NCBI RefSeq assembly: GCF_002553505.1
Contig: NZ_PDCP01000006.1
Location: forward strand, 62,001 to 126,000
Direction: 5' to 3'
Length of the DNA: 64,000 nucleotides
DNA from: Mycolicibacterium agri
Lineage (GTDB): Bacteria > Actinomycetota > Actinomycetes > Mycobacteriales > Mycobacteriaceae
The position numbers were made by a program, and so were the translations under genes. The notes beneath the pieces were generated by a model, which was not told the origin of the DNA, searched no databases, and saw only the letters and a list, made by a program, of their open reading frames with translations. This document shows, one piece after another, positions 25,676-34,439 of this stretch (positions are counted from its first letter, which is position 1; each line of letters begins with the position of its first letter).

Positions 25676-26242
25676 TTAACGATCTCGCGGGACGTCGGCA
25701 ACATCGGACAGTCCGTCGGCCTGCCGCCTGATGCGCTCGGCCTCCGCGCGCGCGGCCGCCGACTCGCGGCCTGCCTGCTGATGTTCGTCGAGAGCTTCGG
25801 CGACTTCGACCTGTGCCGCGGCGACCTCGGTGCGCGCCTCGGCTTTCGCCTGCGCTTCCCGCTGCTGCGCCGTCTGCTCGGCCGCCGCCTGGCCCCGCGC
25901 GGCGTCCTGCGCCGCGGCCTGCTCGGCCTCGCGCTCGCGGGCCGCCTGGTCGCGGCGGATCTCCTGCTCGCGGGCGCCGGCTTCGGCGGTCACCGCGCTG
26001 CGCTCCTGCGCGCCCTCCAGCCGGGCCTCGTCGGCCTGCTGCTTGGCCTCCGCGGCTTCCGCGTCGGCGACAGACTGCAGCCTGCTGGCCTCCTGCCGCT
26101 TCTTGGCCTCTTCCTGCTCGATCTGGCCCTCGGCCGTCAGCGAATCGTTCTTGGTCAACGACCCGACGACTTCCTTCGCCTTGCCCTTGACGGCGCCGAA
26201 CAATCCCCTGCGCGCCTGGTCAGACTTCTTGTGCTCGGTCAT
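25676..26242 (-). CDS. CsbD-like protein with long coiled-coil tail
   Basis: A 188-residue protein. The first ~55 residues (RRGLFGAVKGKAKEVVGSLT, LTAEGQIEQ) resemble the CsbD stress-response domain (KGKxKE.vG.LT...EG). The rest is a charged helix of Ala/Glu/Gln/Arg heptads (EAEAKQQADEARLEGAQERS style), much longer than a normal ~65-residue CsbD. ATG 26242 has AAAGGA upstream; the frame is open further 5' only as a shadow. It is first of the coiled-coil operon. CsbD proteins are general-stress products in other bacteria (SigB regulon of Bacillus); control here is not visible. Confidence 0.72.
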   Translation of the reverse strand: MTEHKKSDQARRGLFGAVKGKAKEVVGSLTKNDSLTAEGQIEQEEAKKRQEASRLQSVADAEAAEAKQQADEARLEGAQERSAVTAEAGAREQEIRRDQAAREREAEQAAAQDAARGQAAAEQTAQQREAQAKAEARTEVAAAQVEVAEALDEHQQAGRESAAARAEAERIRRQADGLSDVADVPRDR

Positions 26243-26279
26243 CTGGTCCTTTCCGACATGAGCCCGAAACTGGGTTCGG

Positions 26280-26768
26280 ATGTCGGATGTCTCTGTTCCA
26301 CATATCGGCGTTTTCAAACGTCTTCGCCGGCCGCAGTGGCTGCGCGAGCAGGCGATGTCGGAGGTCGAACTGCCCGACGACGACCCCGACCGGCCCTGGA
26401 CCGACACCGTCGCCGACATCCTGCGGTCCTACCGCCGCAGCTTCGCCCGCTCCCCGCAGCTGATTCCGCTGCTCACCGCCCACGCCGTGAACAGCAGCCA
26501 TGCCTTCACGAAGTACAACGCCCTGGCCGCACTCCTGCGTCGCGCCGGTTTCACCCCCGCCGACACGCTGCGCGTCATCACCCTGATGGACTGTTTCGTG
26601 CTCGGCTCGGCGTTGGATCTGGCCGCGCCCGTGAAACCGTGGGAGCGCGGCCCCGACGTCGGGGCCGAACTCGCGGCGGCGCTGGCCACCGGCGGACCCA
26701 AACCGGCCCGCGCCGACGACGCGTTCGAGTTCGGGCTCAAGGTGCTTCTGCACGGCCTCTCCAGTTAG
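26280..26768 (+). pseudogene. TetR-family regulator lacking its DNA-binding domain
   Basis: The 162-residue frame matches only the C-terminal ligand-binding part of a TetR regulator: VELPDDDPDRPWTDTVADIL, ARSPQLIPLLTAHAV and ADTLRVITLMDCFVLGSALD are typical. The start region (HIGVFKRLRRPQWLREQAM) looks like the end of the recognition helix and the linker, but no helix-turn-helix precedes it; the frame is closed by a stop at 26259. So the first ~40-50 residues of the DNA-binding domain have been lost. It may still be expressed as a non-binding protein, but it cannot be a normal repressor. The deletion end abuts the CsbD-operon promoter. Confidence 0.6.
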
Positions 26769-26816
26769 CCCCGCCGGCTCAAGAGGGCCGGAGCAGGTGC
26801 GTATTAGGCTCCACCA

Positions 26817-27764
26817 GTGCCCAAAGTGTGGTCGCGCCGACGGTTTCTCGCGCTATCGGCGACCGTCGCTACCCTCGCCGCCGCATGCTCGAAAGAGGAG
26901 CCAGGAGCGGTGGCCAGGGACGGCTCCGTCACCGTCAAGCACGCCTTCGGTGAGACGAAGGTGCCCGGCCCGCCGCAGCGGGTGGTCAGCGCCGGCTTGA
27001 CCGGGCAGGATGACCTGCTGGCCGTGGGGATCGTTCCGATCGCGGTGACCAACTGGTTCGGCGATCAGCCGTTCGGCGTCTGGCCGTGGGCGCAGCCCAA
27101 ACTCGGGCAAGCGCAACCGGAGGTCCTCGACCTGGGCGGCGGCATCCAGATCGACCGGATCGCCGCGCTCAAACCCGATTTGATCGTCGCCACCAACGCC
27201 GGCGTCGACCAGGAGACCTACGACAAGCTGACGGAGATCGCGCCGACCATTCCGCAGTCCGGCCAGGACGCCTTCTTCGAGCCGTGGAAGAAGCAGGCCG
27301 CCGCCATCAGCCAGGCCGTGTTCAAGTACGACGAAATGGCCGCGATCGTCAAAGGCATCGAGGACAAGTTCAGCGCCGTCGCGGACAACAACCCGCAGTT
27401 CTCCGGCAAGAATGCGCTGCTGCTGGAAGGCACGCTGTCCGGCGATGCGGCGCACGTGCTCAACCCCGACTGGCGCAGCGAGTTTCTCACGCAGATGGGC
27501 TTCACGATCCCCGACACCGGCGGCAGCGTGATCACCCGCGACCGAATGGAATCGGTGCTCGGCCAGGCCGACGTGCTGATCTGGACGACGGAGGGCGACG
27601 ACCAACAGGGTGCGCTGCTCGCCGATCCGGTCATCACCAAGCTCGAGCAGCGAAATGTGTTCACCGGCAAGGATTTGGCTGGCGCCATCGCGTTCTCGTC
27701 GCCGCTGTCGCTGCCCGTGGTGGCCGACCAGTTACCCCCGATGTTGACGAGGGCGCTCGGGTGA
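26817..27764 (+). CDS. fecB2: FecB2-like iron-siderophore-binding lipoprotein
   Basis: A 315-residue periplasmic-binding protein of the FecB/FhuD type, corresponding to M. tuberculosis Rv0265c by sequence type and position. The N-terminus has a twin-arginine-type signal (SRRRFLALSA) and a lipobox (LAAAC, Cys24), so it should be a membrane-anchored lipoprotein. The binding fold follows (RVVSAGLTGQDDLLAVGIVP, IDRIAALKPDLIVATN, GQADVLIWTTEG). It would hand ferric siderophores to an ABC importer not present here. A TTAGGCT stretch upstream is too degenerate to call an IdeR box. Its TGA overlaps the GTG of the yhhQ gene. Confidence 0.87.
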   Translation: MPKVWSRRRFLALSATVATLAAACSKEEPGAVARDGSVTVKHAFGETKVPGPPQRVVSAGLTGQDDLLAVGIVPIAVTNWFGDQPFGVWPWAQPKLGQAQPEVLDLGGGIQIDRIAALKPDLIVATNAGVDQETYDKLTEIAPTIPQSGQDAFFEPWKKQAAAISQAVFKYDEMAAIVKGIEDKFSAVADNNPQFSGKNALLLEGTLSGDAAHVLNPDWRSEFLTQMGFTIPDTGGSVITRDRMESVLGQADVLIWTTEGDDQQGALLADPVITKLEQRNVFTGKDLAGAIAFSSPLSLPVVADQLPPMLTRALG

Positions 27765-28450
27765 CGCAGGAGGCTTCCGCGCGACCGCAGCGCGCGGCGT
27801 TCGCCCAGGTCGGGTCCGTCTACTACCCGGTCTTGGCCGCCGTGTTCACCGCACTGATCATCATCTCGAACGTCACCGCGACGAAGGGCGTCGCGTTCGG
27901 GCCGATCATCACCGACGGCGGCTTCATCGTCTTCCCGCTGACCTATGTGATCGGCGACGTGCTCAGCGAGGTGTATGGATTCAAGGCAGCACGCCGCGTG
28001 ATCTACGTCGGCTTCGCCATGAACGCCCTTGCCGCACTGGCGTTCTGGGTCACCGTCTACCTCCCGGCCGCCGACTTCTACACCAACCAGGAACACTTCG
28101 AGAACGTCGTCGGCGCCTACACCCAACTGATCGTCGCGGGCCTGGCGGGGTTCATCGTCGGTCAGACCCTCAACGCGTGGGTGGTCGTGTTGATCAAGGA
28201 GCGCACGAAGGAAAAGCATCTGTGGGCGCGGCTGGTCGGCTCCACGTTCGTCGGCCAGCTGGGCGACACGGTGGTGTTCTGCAGCATCGCCGCCGGCGCG
28301 ATCGGCATCACCAGTTTCGCCGACTTCGCCGTCTACACCGCGCTTGGCTGGTTCTACAAGACCGCCATCGAGGTGGTCATGCTGCCGGTGACCTACCGCG
28401 TCATCGCCTTCATCAAACGCCGCGAGCCCACGTACGGAGCCGACGTCTGA
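27761..28450 (+). CDS. YhhQ/VUT-family transporter (queuosine-precursor type)
   Basis: A 229-residue polytopic membrane protein: VFTALIIISNVTATKGVAFG, FPLTYVIGDVLSEVYGFKAA, VGQTLNAWVVVLIKERT and LGWFYKTAIEVVMLPVTYR are signatures of the YhhQ family, which imports queuosine precursors (preQ0/preQ1) in E. coli. About six helices. The GTG 27761 start overlaps the TGA of fecB2 (GTGA), giving translational coupling; the longer frame running upstream is a shadow of fecB2. No preQ riboswitch is visible because the gene has no leader. The coupling to an iron-siderophore lipoprotein is unexpected. Confidence 0.85.
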   Translation: MTQEASARPQRAAFAQVGSVYYPVLAAVFTALIIISNVTATKGVAFGPIITDGGFIVFPLTYVIGDVLSEVYGFKAARRVIYVGFAMNALAALAFWVTVYLPAADFYTNQEHFENVVGAYTQLIVAGLAGFIVGQTLNAWVVVLIKERTKEKHLWARLVGSTFVGQLGDTVVFCSIAAGAIGITSFADFAVYTALGWFYKTAIEVVMLPVTYRVIAFIKRREPTYGADV

Positions 28451-28524
28451 GGCTTCGGTAAGGCACCTCTGGCAACCCTCACAGAGCAGCGGCGACGCAC
28501 CTTACTCGGCGGTAGCTTTGGGTT

Positions 28525-29187
28525 ATGACTGTCACAACCGATGCGATGGTGATCGGAACTGTCACCGATTACGGTGACCAGGCGCTGCTGCTGCAGTTCG
28601 ACAGCTCCGCGGAGGTATTGGCATGGAGCGATGCCGTGCGCGAGGCCGCCCTGCCCGGCGTCGTCGACATCGTTCCCGCTGCTCGCACGGTGCTCGTCAA
28701 GCTCGACGGCCCGCGCTATCAGGGTGTCGTCCGGCAACACCTCAGCAAGCTGCGGTTGGCGCCAGAGGCGATCAGAGAGGCCGTGTCACCGGCGGACGGC
28801 CACATCGATGTCGTCATCGACGTGGTCTACGACGGGGCCGACCTCGACGAGGTCGCCACGCTGACCGGGCTAACCCCCCAGCAAGTCATCGCCGCACACA
28901 CCCAGACCCCGTGGCGGGTGGGCTTCGGCGGCTTCTCACCGGGTTTCGCCTACCTGGTCGGCGGTGACGAACGGCTCAACGTGCCGAGGCGCTCGGAACC
29001 GCGCACGAAGGTGCCCGCGGGTGCGGTGGGGTTAGCCGGCGAGTTCAGCGGCGTCTATCCCCGTGAGTCGCCCGGGGGTTGGCAACTGATCGGCCACACC
29101 GATGCACGCATGTGGGACGTCGACCGCGACCCGCCCGCGCTGCTGCTGCCCGGTCAGTGGGTGCAGTTCCGGGAGGTGACGCGATGA
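28525..29187 (+). CDS. pxpB: 5-oxoprolinase subunit PxpB (KipI family)
   Basis: A 220-residue cytosolic protein of the KipI/allophanate hydrolase subunit-1 type. Signatures: [12 protein letters not shown] near the N-terminus, then [38 protein letters not shown], and [12 protein letters not shown]. In PxpABC, PxpB and PxpC work with PxpA to hydrolyse 5-oxoproline, an ATP-using repair of a glutamate/glutathione by-product. It corresponds to Rv0264c. Its TGA overlaps the ATG of pxpC. No PxpA (LamB/YcsF) gene lies in the window. Confidence 0.9.
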   Translation: MTVTTDAMVIGTVTDYGDQALLLQFDSSAEVLAWSDAVREAALPGVVDIVPAARTVLVKLDGPRYQGVVRQHLSKLRLAPEAIREAVSPADGHIDVVIDVVYDGADLDEVATLTGLTPQQVIAAHTQTPWRVGFGGFSPGFAYLVGGDERLNVPRRSEPRTKVPAGAVGLAGEFSGVYPRESPGGWQLIGHTDARMWDVDRDPPALLLPGQWVQFREVTR

Positions 29188-30074
29188 CGACGACATTGGA
29201 GGTGTTGCGCACCGGCCCGCTGGCGCTCGTCGAAGACCTCGGCCGGGCGGGCATGGCCCACCTCGGCGTGTCGCGATCGGGGGCCGCCGACCGCCGCGCG
29301 CACACGCTGGCCAACCGGCTGGTGGCCAACCCGAACGACCGCGCCACCATCGAGGTGACCTTCGGCGGGTTCAGCGCCAGGGTGCGCGGCGGGGACATCG
29401 CGATCGCGGTGACGGGCGCCGACACCGACCCTGCCGTCAACGGAGTTCCGTTCGGTATCAACAGCATTCATCACGCCCACGACGGTGAGGTGATTTCGCT
29501 TGGCTCGCCGCACGCCGGGCTGCGCTCGTATTTGGCGGTGCGCGGCGGCATCGACGTCGAGCCTGTGCTGGGCTCGCGCAGCTTCGACGTGATGTCGGCG
29601 ATCGGCCCGAAACCGCTGCAACCGGGCGACGTGCTGCCCATCGGCAACCACACCGAGGAGTTTCCCGAACTCGACCAGGCGCCGGTCGCTGCGATCGAGG
29701 ACGACATCGTCGAACTGTCGGTGGTGCCCGGGCCGCGCGACGACTGGTTCACCGACCCCGACGTGTTGGTCCGCACCAACTGGCAGGTCACCAACCGCAG
29801 CGACCGGGTCGGCATGCGGCTGGTCGGCATGCCGCTGGAGTACCGCTACGGCGACCGGCAGCTGCCAAGCGAAGGCGCCACCCGCGGAGCAATTCAGGTG
29901 CCGCCGAACGGTTTTCCCGTCATCCTCGGGCCCGACCATCCGGTCACCGGCGGTTATCCGGTCATCGGGGTGGTCGTCGAGGAGGACATCGACCGGATCG
30001 CTCAGATCCGGCCGGGGCAGACCGTGCGGCTGCATTGGTCGCGCCCGCGCCGACCATTCCACAACGGCCTCTGA
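29184..30074 (+). CDS. pxpC: 5-oxoprolinase subunit PxpC (KipA, biotin-dependent carboxyltransferase-like)
   Basis: A 296-residue partner of PxpB, corresponding to Rv0263c. It has the KipA start pattern [21 protein letters not shown], then [39 protein letters not shown], and [20 protein letters not shown] near the C-terminus. Starts with ATG 29184 overlapping the pxpB stop (ATGA). KipI/KipA pairs were first named for control of a sporulation kinase in Bacillus; as a pair in other bacteria they are the 5-oxoprolinase B and C subunits. Followed by two stem-loops. Confidence 0.9.
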   Translation: MTTTLEVLRTGPLALVEDLGRAGMAHLGVSRSGAADRRAHTLANRLVANPNDRATIEVTFGGFSARVRGGDIAIAVTGADTDPAVNGVPFGINSIHHAHDGEVISLGSPHAGLRSYLAVRGGIDVEPVLGSRSFDVMSAIGPKPLQPGDVLPIGNHTEEFPELDQAPVAAIEDDIVELSVVPGPRDDWFTDPDVLVRTNWQVTNRSDRVGMRLVGMPLEYRYGDRQLPSEGATRGAIQVPPNGFPVILGPDHPVTGGYPVIGVVVEEDIDRIAQIRPGQTVRLHWSRPRRPFHNGL

Positions 30075-30088
30075 GCTGGCCACTGAAC

Positions 30089-30129
30089 CGGGCACCGAGC
30101 CCGACTTTTGCGACCGGTTTCTGAACCGG
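30089..30129 (+). terminator. Two stem-loops between pxpC and aac(2')
   Basis: CGGGC-ACCGA-GCCCG (30089-30103) is followed by ACTTTTG, like a weak intrinsic terminator. A second perfect stem CCGGTT-TCTG-AACCGG (30114-30129) follows and ends 24 bases before the aac(2') start, so it could instead be an operator or 5' leader structure of that gene. Confidence 0.4.
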
Positions 30130-30143
30130 CCCGAGTTTGGTAG

Positions 30144-30725
<582 letters not shown>

Positions 30726-30746
30726 CGCGCGGGTACGTTAGATGAA

Positions 30747-31523
30747 ATGAGCACGCCCAAGGCATTTCAACCGACACCCGAATCATTCGACAAGCTCTAC
30801 CGCGGCGAACCGGCGATGGAGGGTGGCCCCAAGCCCGACGGGGTGCCGTGGGACATCGGCCAGGCCCAGCCCCGGGTGATGGAACTCGAGGCGCTCGGCG
30901 GCTTCTCCGGCGAAGTGCTCGACATCGGTTGCGGTCTCGGCGACAACGCCATCTATCTGGCCTCGCGCGGACACTCCGTCACCGGCCTCGACGGATCGCC
31001 CACCGCGATCGAGCAAGCCCGCAGCCGCGCCGCCCAGGCGGGCGTCTCCGTGACGTTCGCCGTCGCTGACGCCACCAACCTGACCGGTTACGACGGCCAC
31101 TTCGACACCGTCGTCGACAGCGGGCTCTACCACTGCCTCGACGACGACGGCCGCGAGGCCTACGCCGCGGGCCTGTACCGGGCCACCCGGCCCGGCGCCC
31201 GATGGCACCTGTACTGCTTCTCTGATGGCAACGTCAACGGCATCGTGGCGCCCATCAGGTCGGTCACGGAGGCCAGCCTGCGCGACACGCTCACCGCGAA
31301 CGGGTGGCGGATCGACTTCATCGGCCCGACAACCTATTTGGCGAACACTTCCGCGTTCCGCAGCGCAGACGACCTGCCGGAGGAGATGCAACAGCAATTA
31401 GCGCACGAGACGCTGGAGCAGATGCGCGACATGGCGGCCCGCTTCGAAACCATCGCCCCGCTGCTCGACGGCGACCGGGTCCATCTGCCCTTCACCGTCG
31501 TACACGCGCACCGGGTGGACTGA
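30747..31523 (+). CDS. Class-I SAM-dependent methyltransferase
   Basis: A 258-residue cytosolic methyltransferase. SAM-binding motif I is VLDIGCGLGDNAIYLA, motif II (acidic) VTGLDGSP, and VADATN follows; FDTVVDSGLYHCL is the post-I core. WDIGQAQP near the N-terminus is common in thiopurine/thiol-type methyltransferases of actinobacteria. It begins 21 bases after aac(2') and is likely co-transcribed. Substrate unknown; it is an insertion relative to the M. tuberculosis gene order between Rv0262c and Rv0260c. Confidence 0.85.
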   Translation: MSTPKAFQPTPESFDKLYRGEPAMEGGPKPDGVPWDIGQAQPRVMELEALGGFSGEVLDIGCGLGDNAIYLASRGHSVTGLDGSPTAIEQARSRAAQAGVSVTFAVADATNLTGYDGHFDTVVDSGLYHCLDDDGREAYAAGLYRATRPGARWHLYCFSDGNVNGIVAPIRSVTEASLRDTLTANGWRIDFIGPTTYLANTSAFRSADDLPEEMQQQLAHETLEQMRDMAARFETIAPLLDGDRVHLPFTVVHAHRVD

Positions 31524-31648
31524 CGGAACCGACCTCACAGCGGGCCGTCGCCGCGGGTGAGCGGAATTTCACCGGTCCAGTTGCGGCGACATGCCCGGGC
31601 AATGGCTGGTTAATCGGCCGGAAACACACACTGCAAAGACTGGACGAC

Positions 31649-32797
31649 ATGAGTGCGCCCGACTGGGCACCGCTCACCGGGTTTCGGGTGGCGGTGACCT
31701 CCGCCCGCCGCGCCGACGAGCTGAGCGCGCTGCTGCGCAAACGCGGGGCGGCTGTGACCAGCGCGGCGGCCATCGAGATGGTTCCCCTTCCGGACGACCA
31801 CGAGCTGCGGATGCACACCGAGCGGCTGATCGACGCGCCGCCCGACATCGTCATCGCGACCACCGGCATCGGCTTTCGGGGCTGGGTCGCCGCAGCCGAC
31901 GGCTGGGGGCTGGCCAACGAGCTGATCGCCTCGCTGCGCGCCGCCCGGATCGTGTCCCGCGGACCGAAGGCCACCGGCGCGCTGCGGGCGGCGGGCCTGC
32001 CCGAGGAGTGGTCGCCGGAGTCGGAGTCGTCCCGCGAGCTGCTGCAGTACCTGCTCGAAGGCGGCATCGCAGGTCGGCGCATCGCCGTCCAGCTACACGG
32101 CGCCACCGACGACTGGGACCCGTTCCCCGAGTTCCTCGACCGCCTCCGCGCGGCGGGCGCCGACGTGGTGCCGATCAGGGTGTACCGCTGGCATCCCGCG
32201 CCCCGCAACGGCGACTTCGACCAGCTGGTGGCCGACATCGCCGAGCAGAAGTTCGACGCCGTCAGCTTCACCTCGGCACCCGCGGTCGCCGCGGTGTTGA
32301 TGCGCGCTGCCGAAATGGGCATCGAGGATCGGCTGCTGTCGGCGCTGCGCACCAACGTGCACGCCATGTGCGTCGGGCCGGTCACCGCCCGCCCGCTGGT
32401 CCGGCTCGGCGTGCCCACCTCGGCGCCGGAGCGGATGCGGCTGGGCGCGCTGGCCCGCCACATCACCGACGAGTTGCCGCTGCTGCAGTCGCGCACCCTG
32501 CAGGTCGCCGGCCACAAGCTCGAGATCCGCGGCACCTGCGTGGTGGTCGACGGCGTGGTCAAGGAGCTGTCACCGGCCGGAATGGCCACGATCCGCGCGC
32601 TGGCCCACCGGCCGGGCACCGTGGTGTGCCGGGCCGATTTGCTTCGCGCGCTACCCGGCAGCGGCACCGACACCCACGCGGTGGAAACCGCTGTGCTGCG
32701 GCTGCGAACGGCGTTGGGCGACAAGAACATCGTCTCGACCGTGGTCAAACGCGGCTACCGGCTGCCCGTCGACGAACCGCTGGCGCGGGCGCAATGA
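31649..32797 (+). CDS. HemD-like domain fused to a winged-helix DNA-binding domain (Rv0260c type)
   Basis: A 382-residue fusion. Residues ~10-260 are a uroporphyrinogen-III-synthase-like domain (LTGFRVAVTSARRADELSAL, VIATTGIGFRGWV, FTSAPAVAAVL). Residues ~280-375 are an OmpR-type winged helix (SPAGMATIRALAHRPGTVVC, THAVETAVLRLRTAL, VVKRGYRLPV). It corresponds to Rv0260c, listed as a transcriptional regulator/HemD. The ATG at 31649 is preceded by no strong ribosome site; the open frame upstream to 31304 is a shadow. Its stop overlaps the start of the CbiX-like gene (ATGA). The pair probably tunes sirohaem or tetrapyrrole supply to nitrite assimilation, an inference from the nearby nirBD. Confidence 0.85.
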   Translation: MSAPDWAPLTGFRVAVTSARRADELSALLRKRGAAVTSAAAIEMVPLPDDHELRMHTERLIDAPPDIVIATTGIGFRGWVAAADGWGLANELIASLRAARIVSRGPKATGALRAAGLPEEWSPESESSRELLQYLLEGGIAGRRIAVQLHGATDDWDPFPEFLDRLRAAGADVVPIRVYRWHPAPRNGDFDQLVADIAEQKFDAVSFTSAPAVAAVLMRAAEMGIEDRLLSALRTNVHAMCVGPVTARPLVRLGVPTSAPERMRLGALARHITDELPLLQSRTLQVAGHKLEIRGTCVVVDGVVKELSPAGMATIRALAHRPGTVVCRADLLRALPGSGTDTHAVETAVLRLRTALGDKNIVSTVVKRGYRLPVDEPLARAQ

Positions 32798-33465
32798 CTC
32801 ATCTGCTGGTCGCCCACGGCACCCGCAAGCCGAACGGCGTGACGATGGTCGGTGACCTGGCCCTGCGGGTGTCGGAATTGCTCGACCAGCAGGTGCGGGT
32901 CGCCTTCGTCGACGTGCTGGGGCCGACGCCTGCCGAGGTGCTGACCGCGTCGACGGTCGTCGTGCCCGTGTTCCTGTCGCGGGGCTACCACGTCAACACC
33001 GACATCCCGGCCGCCGTCGCGGCCAGCGGCTGCGCCGACGTCGTGCTCACCCCACCGCTCGGCCCCAGCCCGCAGATCGTGCGGGTGCTGGCCGACCGGC
33101 TCGTCGAAAGCGGTTGGCTGCCCACTGATTCCGTGCTGTTAGCCGCGGCGGGCACGTCGGATGCGGTGGCGATGGGCGACCTGCACACCACGGCGACGTG
33201 GCTGTCGGCGGTGATCGGCTCGCGCGTCGAACTGGCCTTCGCCGCCACCGGCGCCCCTCGGGTGAGCGACGCCGTCGCCGGGCTGCGCAGCCGTGGCGCC
33301 GACCGGGTCGTGGTGGCGTCATATCTGCTGTGCGACGGCTTGTTTCAGGACCGGCTTGAGTGCAGCGGCGCCGACGTCGTCACCGCGCCGCTCGGCGCTC
33401 ACCCGGGCACAGCGCAGCTGATCGCCAGCCGATTCCGACGGGCTCGCGTGCCGCTCGCGGCATGA
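32794..33465 (+). CDS. Sirohydrochlorin chelatase-like protein (CbiX family)
   Basis: A 223-residue CbiX/SirB-type protein. The first domain starts LLVAHGTRKPNGV with the metal-binding His, then VPVFLSRGYHVNTDIP with the second His; the second half repeats the fold more weakly (VVVASYLLCDGLF). It would insert iron (sirohaem) or cobalt into sirohydrochlorin. Corresponds to Rv0259c. ATG 32794 overlaps the stop of the HemD-like regulator. NirB needs sirohaem, and nirD/nirB lie just downstream on the other strand, so iron insertion is the more likely job. Confidence 0.87.
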   Translation: MTHLLVAHGTRKPNGVTMVGDLALRVSELLDQQVRVAFVDVLGPTPAEVLTASTVVVPVFLSRGYHVNTDIPAAVAASGCADVVLTPPLGPSPQIVRVLADRLVESGWLPTDSVLLAAAGTSDAVAMGDLHTTATWLSAVIGSRVELAFAATGAPRVSDAVAGLRSRGADRVVVASYLLCDGLFQDRLECSGADVVTAPLGAHPGTAQLIASRFRRARVPLAA

Positions 33466-33494
33466 TTCACCCCGCCGGCGGGTACTTCGAAACG

Positions 33495-34067
33495 ATGAAT
33501 ATTCATCGGGTTCTGCAAAGTGTGGAGTCGGTCGAGGCGCTCGACGGCCCGGCCGACGCCGGCGCCGCGGTGGCGAGTCGGCTCGTCGGTGGCGATCGGG
33601 TGGCACCGCTGCTGCGCGGCTCGTGGCTCGGCCATCCCGTGCACCCCCTGCTCGTCATGCTGCCGCTGGGGGCGTGGATGAGTTCGCTCGTCTTCGACGT
33701 CGGGTTCGGTGACCGGACCACCGCCCGCCGGCTGGTCGGCCTCGGCCTGTTGGCCACACCGCCCACCGTGGTCGCGGGGTGGGCCGACTTCCCACTGCTG
33801 ACCAAGCGGCAACGGCGGGTCGGCGTCGTGCACGCGGCGAGCAACGTCGTCGGGGTGACGTGCTTCGCGCTGTCGTACCGGGCGCGGCGGCGTGAGCACC
33901 ATCGCACCGCGACATGGCTGAGCGTGCTCGGCCTGCTGGCGGTCAGCGTCGGCGGCGCGCTCGGCGGCCATCTGTCATATGCCCAGGGCGCTGGGATGTA
34001 CCGCTGGCAGACCGGACGCGCGCTGACTCACCTTCGCGCGGTCGAGCGGTACCGTTCGGCGGCCTGA
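33495..34067 (+). CDS. DUF2231-type membrane protein
   Basis: A 190-residue membrane protein of the DUF2231 type: GSWLGHPVHPLLVMLPLGAW (a conserved His-Pro pair in helix 1), then DFPLLTKRQRRVGVVHAASN and a last helix GALGGHLSYAQGAGM. About four helices; conserved histidines may bind haem or metal. ATG 33495 fits family N-termini (MNIHRVLQSVESVEAL). An in-frame ATG at 33462 overlaps the CbiX stop (ATGA) and would add 11 residues. Similar proteins often lie next to Rieske or nitrite-reductase genes; here it converges on nirD. Confidence 0.8.
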   Translation: MNIHRVLQSVESVEALDGPADAGAAVASRLVGGDRVAPLLRGSWLGHPVHPLLVMLPLGAWMSSLVFDVGFGDRTTARRLVGLGLLATPPTVVAGWADFPLLTKRQRRVGVVHAASNVVGVTCFALSYRARRREHHRTATWLSVLGLLAVSVGGALGGHLSYAQGAGMYRWQTGRALTHLRAVERYRSAA

Positions 34068-34091
34068 GACGGATCAGGCGCCGGGCTACGG

Positions 34092-34439
34092 TCAGGCGCC
34101 GATTTCGACGACACCGTCGACGGTGATCCTGGTGGCATACACCGGCACCGTGACCGCGGGGTCGTCCAGGCAGACGCCGTCGTCGAGGGCGAACGCCTGC
34201 TTCTTGATCGGCGACTGCACGACGGCGCGCCCGCCGCGGTCGCCGACGATGCCGCGAGACAACACCGCGGCGCCGGAGAACGGGTCGATGTTGCCGACGG
34301 CGTGCACGCTGCCGTCGTCGAGGCGGAACAACGCCGCCTGCTCACCGTCGGGCAACAGCACCCCGACGCCGCGGCAGGGCAGCAGCCGGTCGTAGGCGCA
34401 CGCCGCGGTCCAGATCTGGATGTCGTGAAGCAGAGTCAC
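34092..34439 (-). CDS. nirD: Assimilatory nitrite reductase small subunit
   Basis: A 115-residue Rieske-like small subunit of NADH-dependent nitrite reductase. RGVGVLLPDGEQAALFRLDD, VHAVGNIDPFSGAAVLSRG and FALDDGVCLDDPAVTVPVY match NirD. As in other NirD proteins, the Rieske cluster ligands are absent, so it is a structural partner of NirB. The start is GTG 34439, overlapping the nirB stop (GTGA). Corresponds to Rv0253. Last gene of the nirBD operon. Confidence 0.92.
   Translation of the reverse strand: MTLLHDIQIWTAACAYDRLLPCRGVGVLLPDGEQAALFRLDDGSVHAVGNIDPFSGAAVLSRGIVGDRGGRAVVQSPIKKQAFALDDGVCLDDPAVTVPVYATRITVDGVVEIGA

Noticed and set aside
26790-26816. IdeR (iron) box before fecB2
   Set aside because: Only a TTAGGCT fragment resembles the consensus; there is no dyad of the needed length.
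31609-31625. GlnR box (GTTAA...GAAAC) before the HemD-like regulator gene
   Set aside because: The spacing is 7 rather than 6 bases and the first half lacks AC; too weak to list.
31304-31648. N-terminal extension of the HemD-like regulator overlapping the methyltransferase gene
   Set aside because: The region is the shadow of the methyltransferase gene; the conserved domain begins right after ATG 31649.
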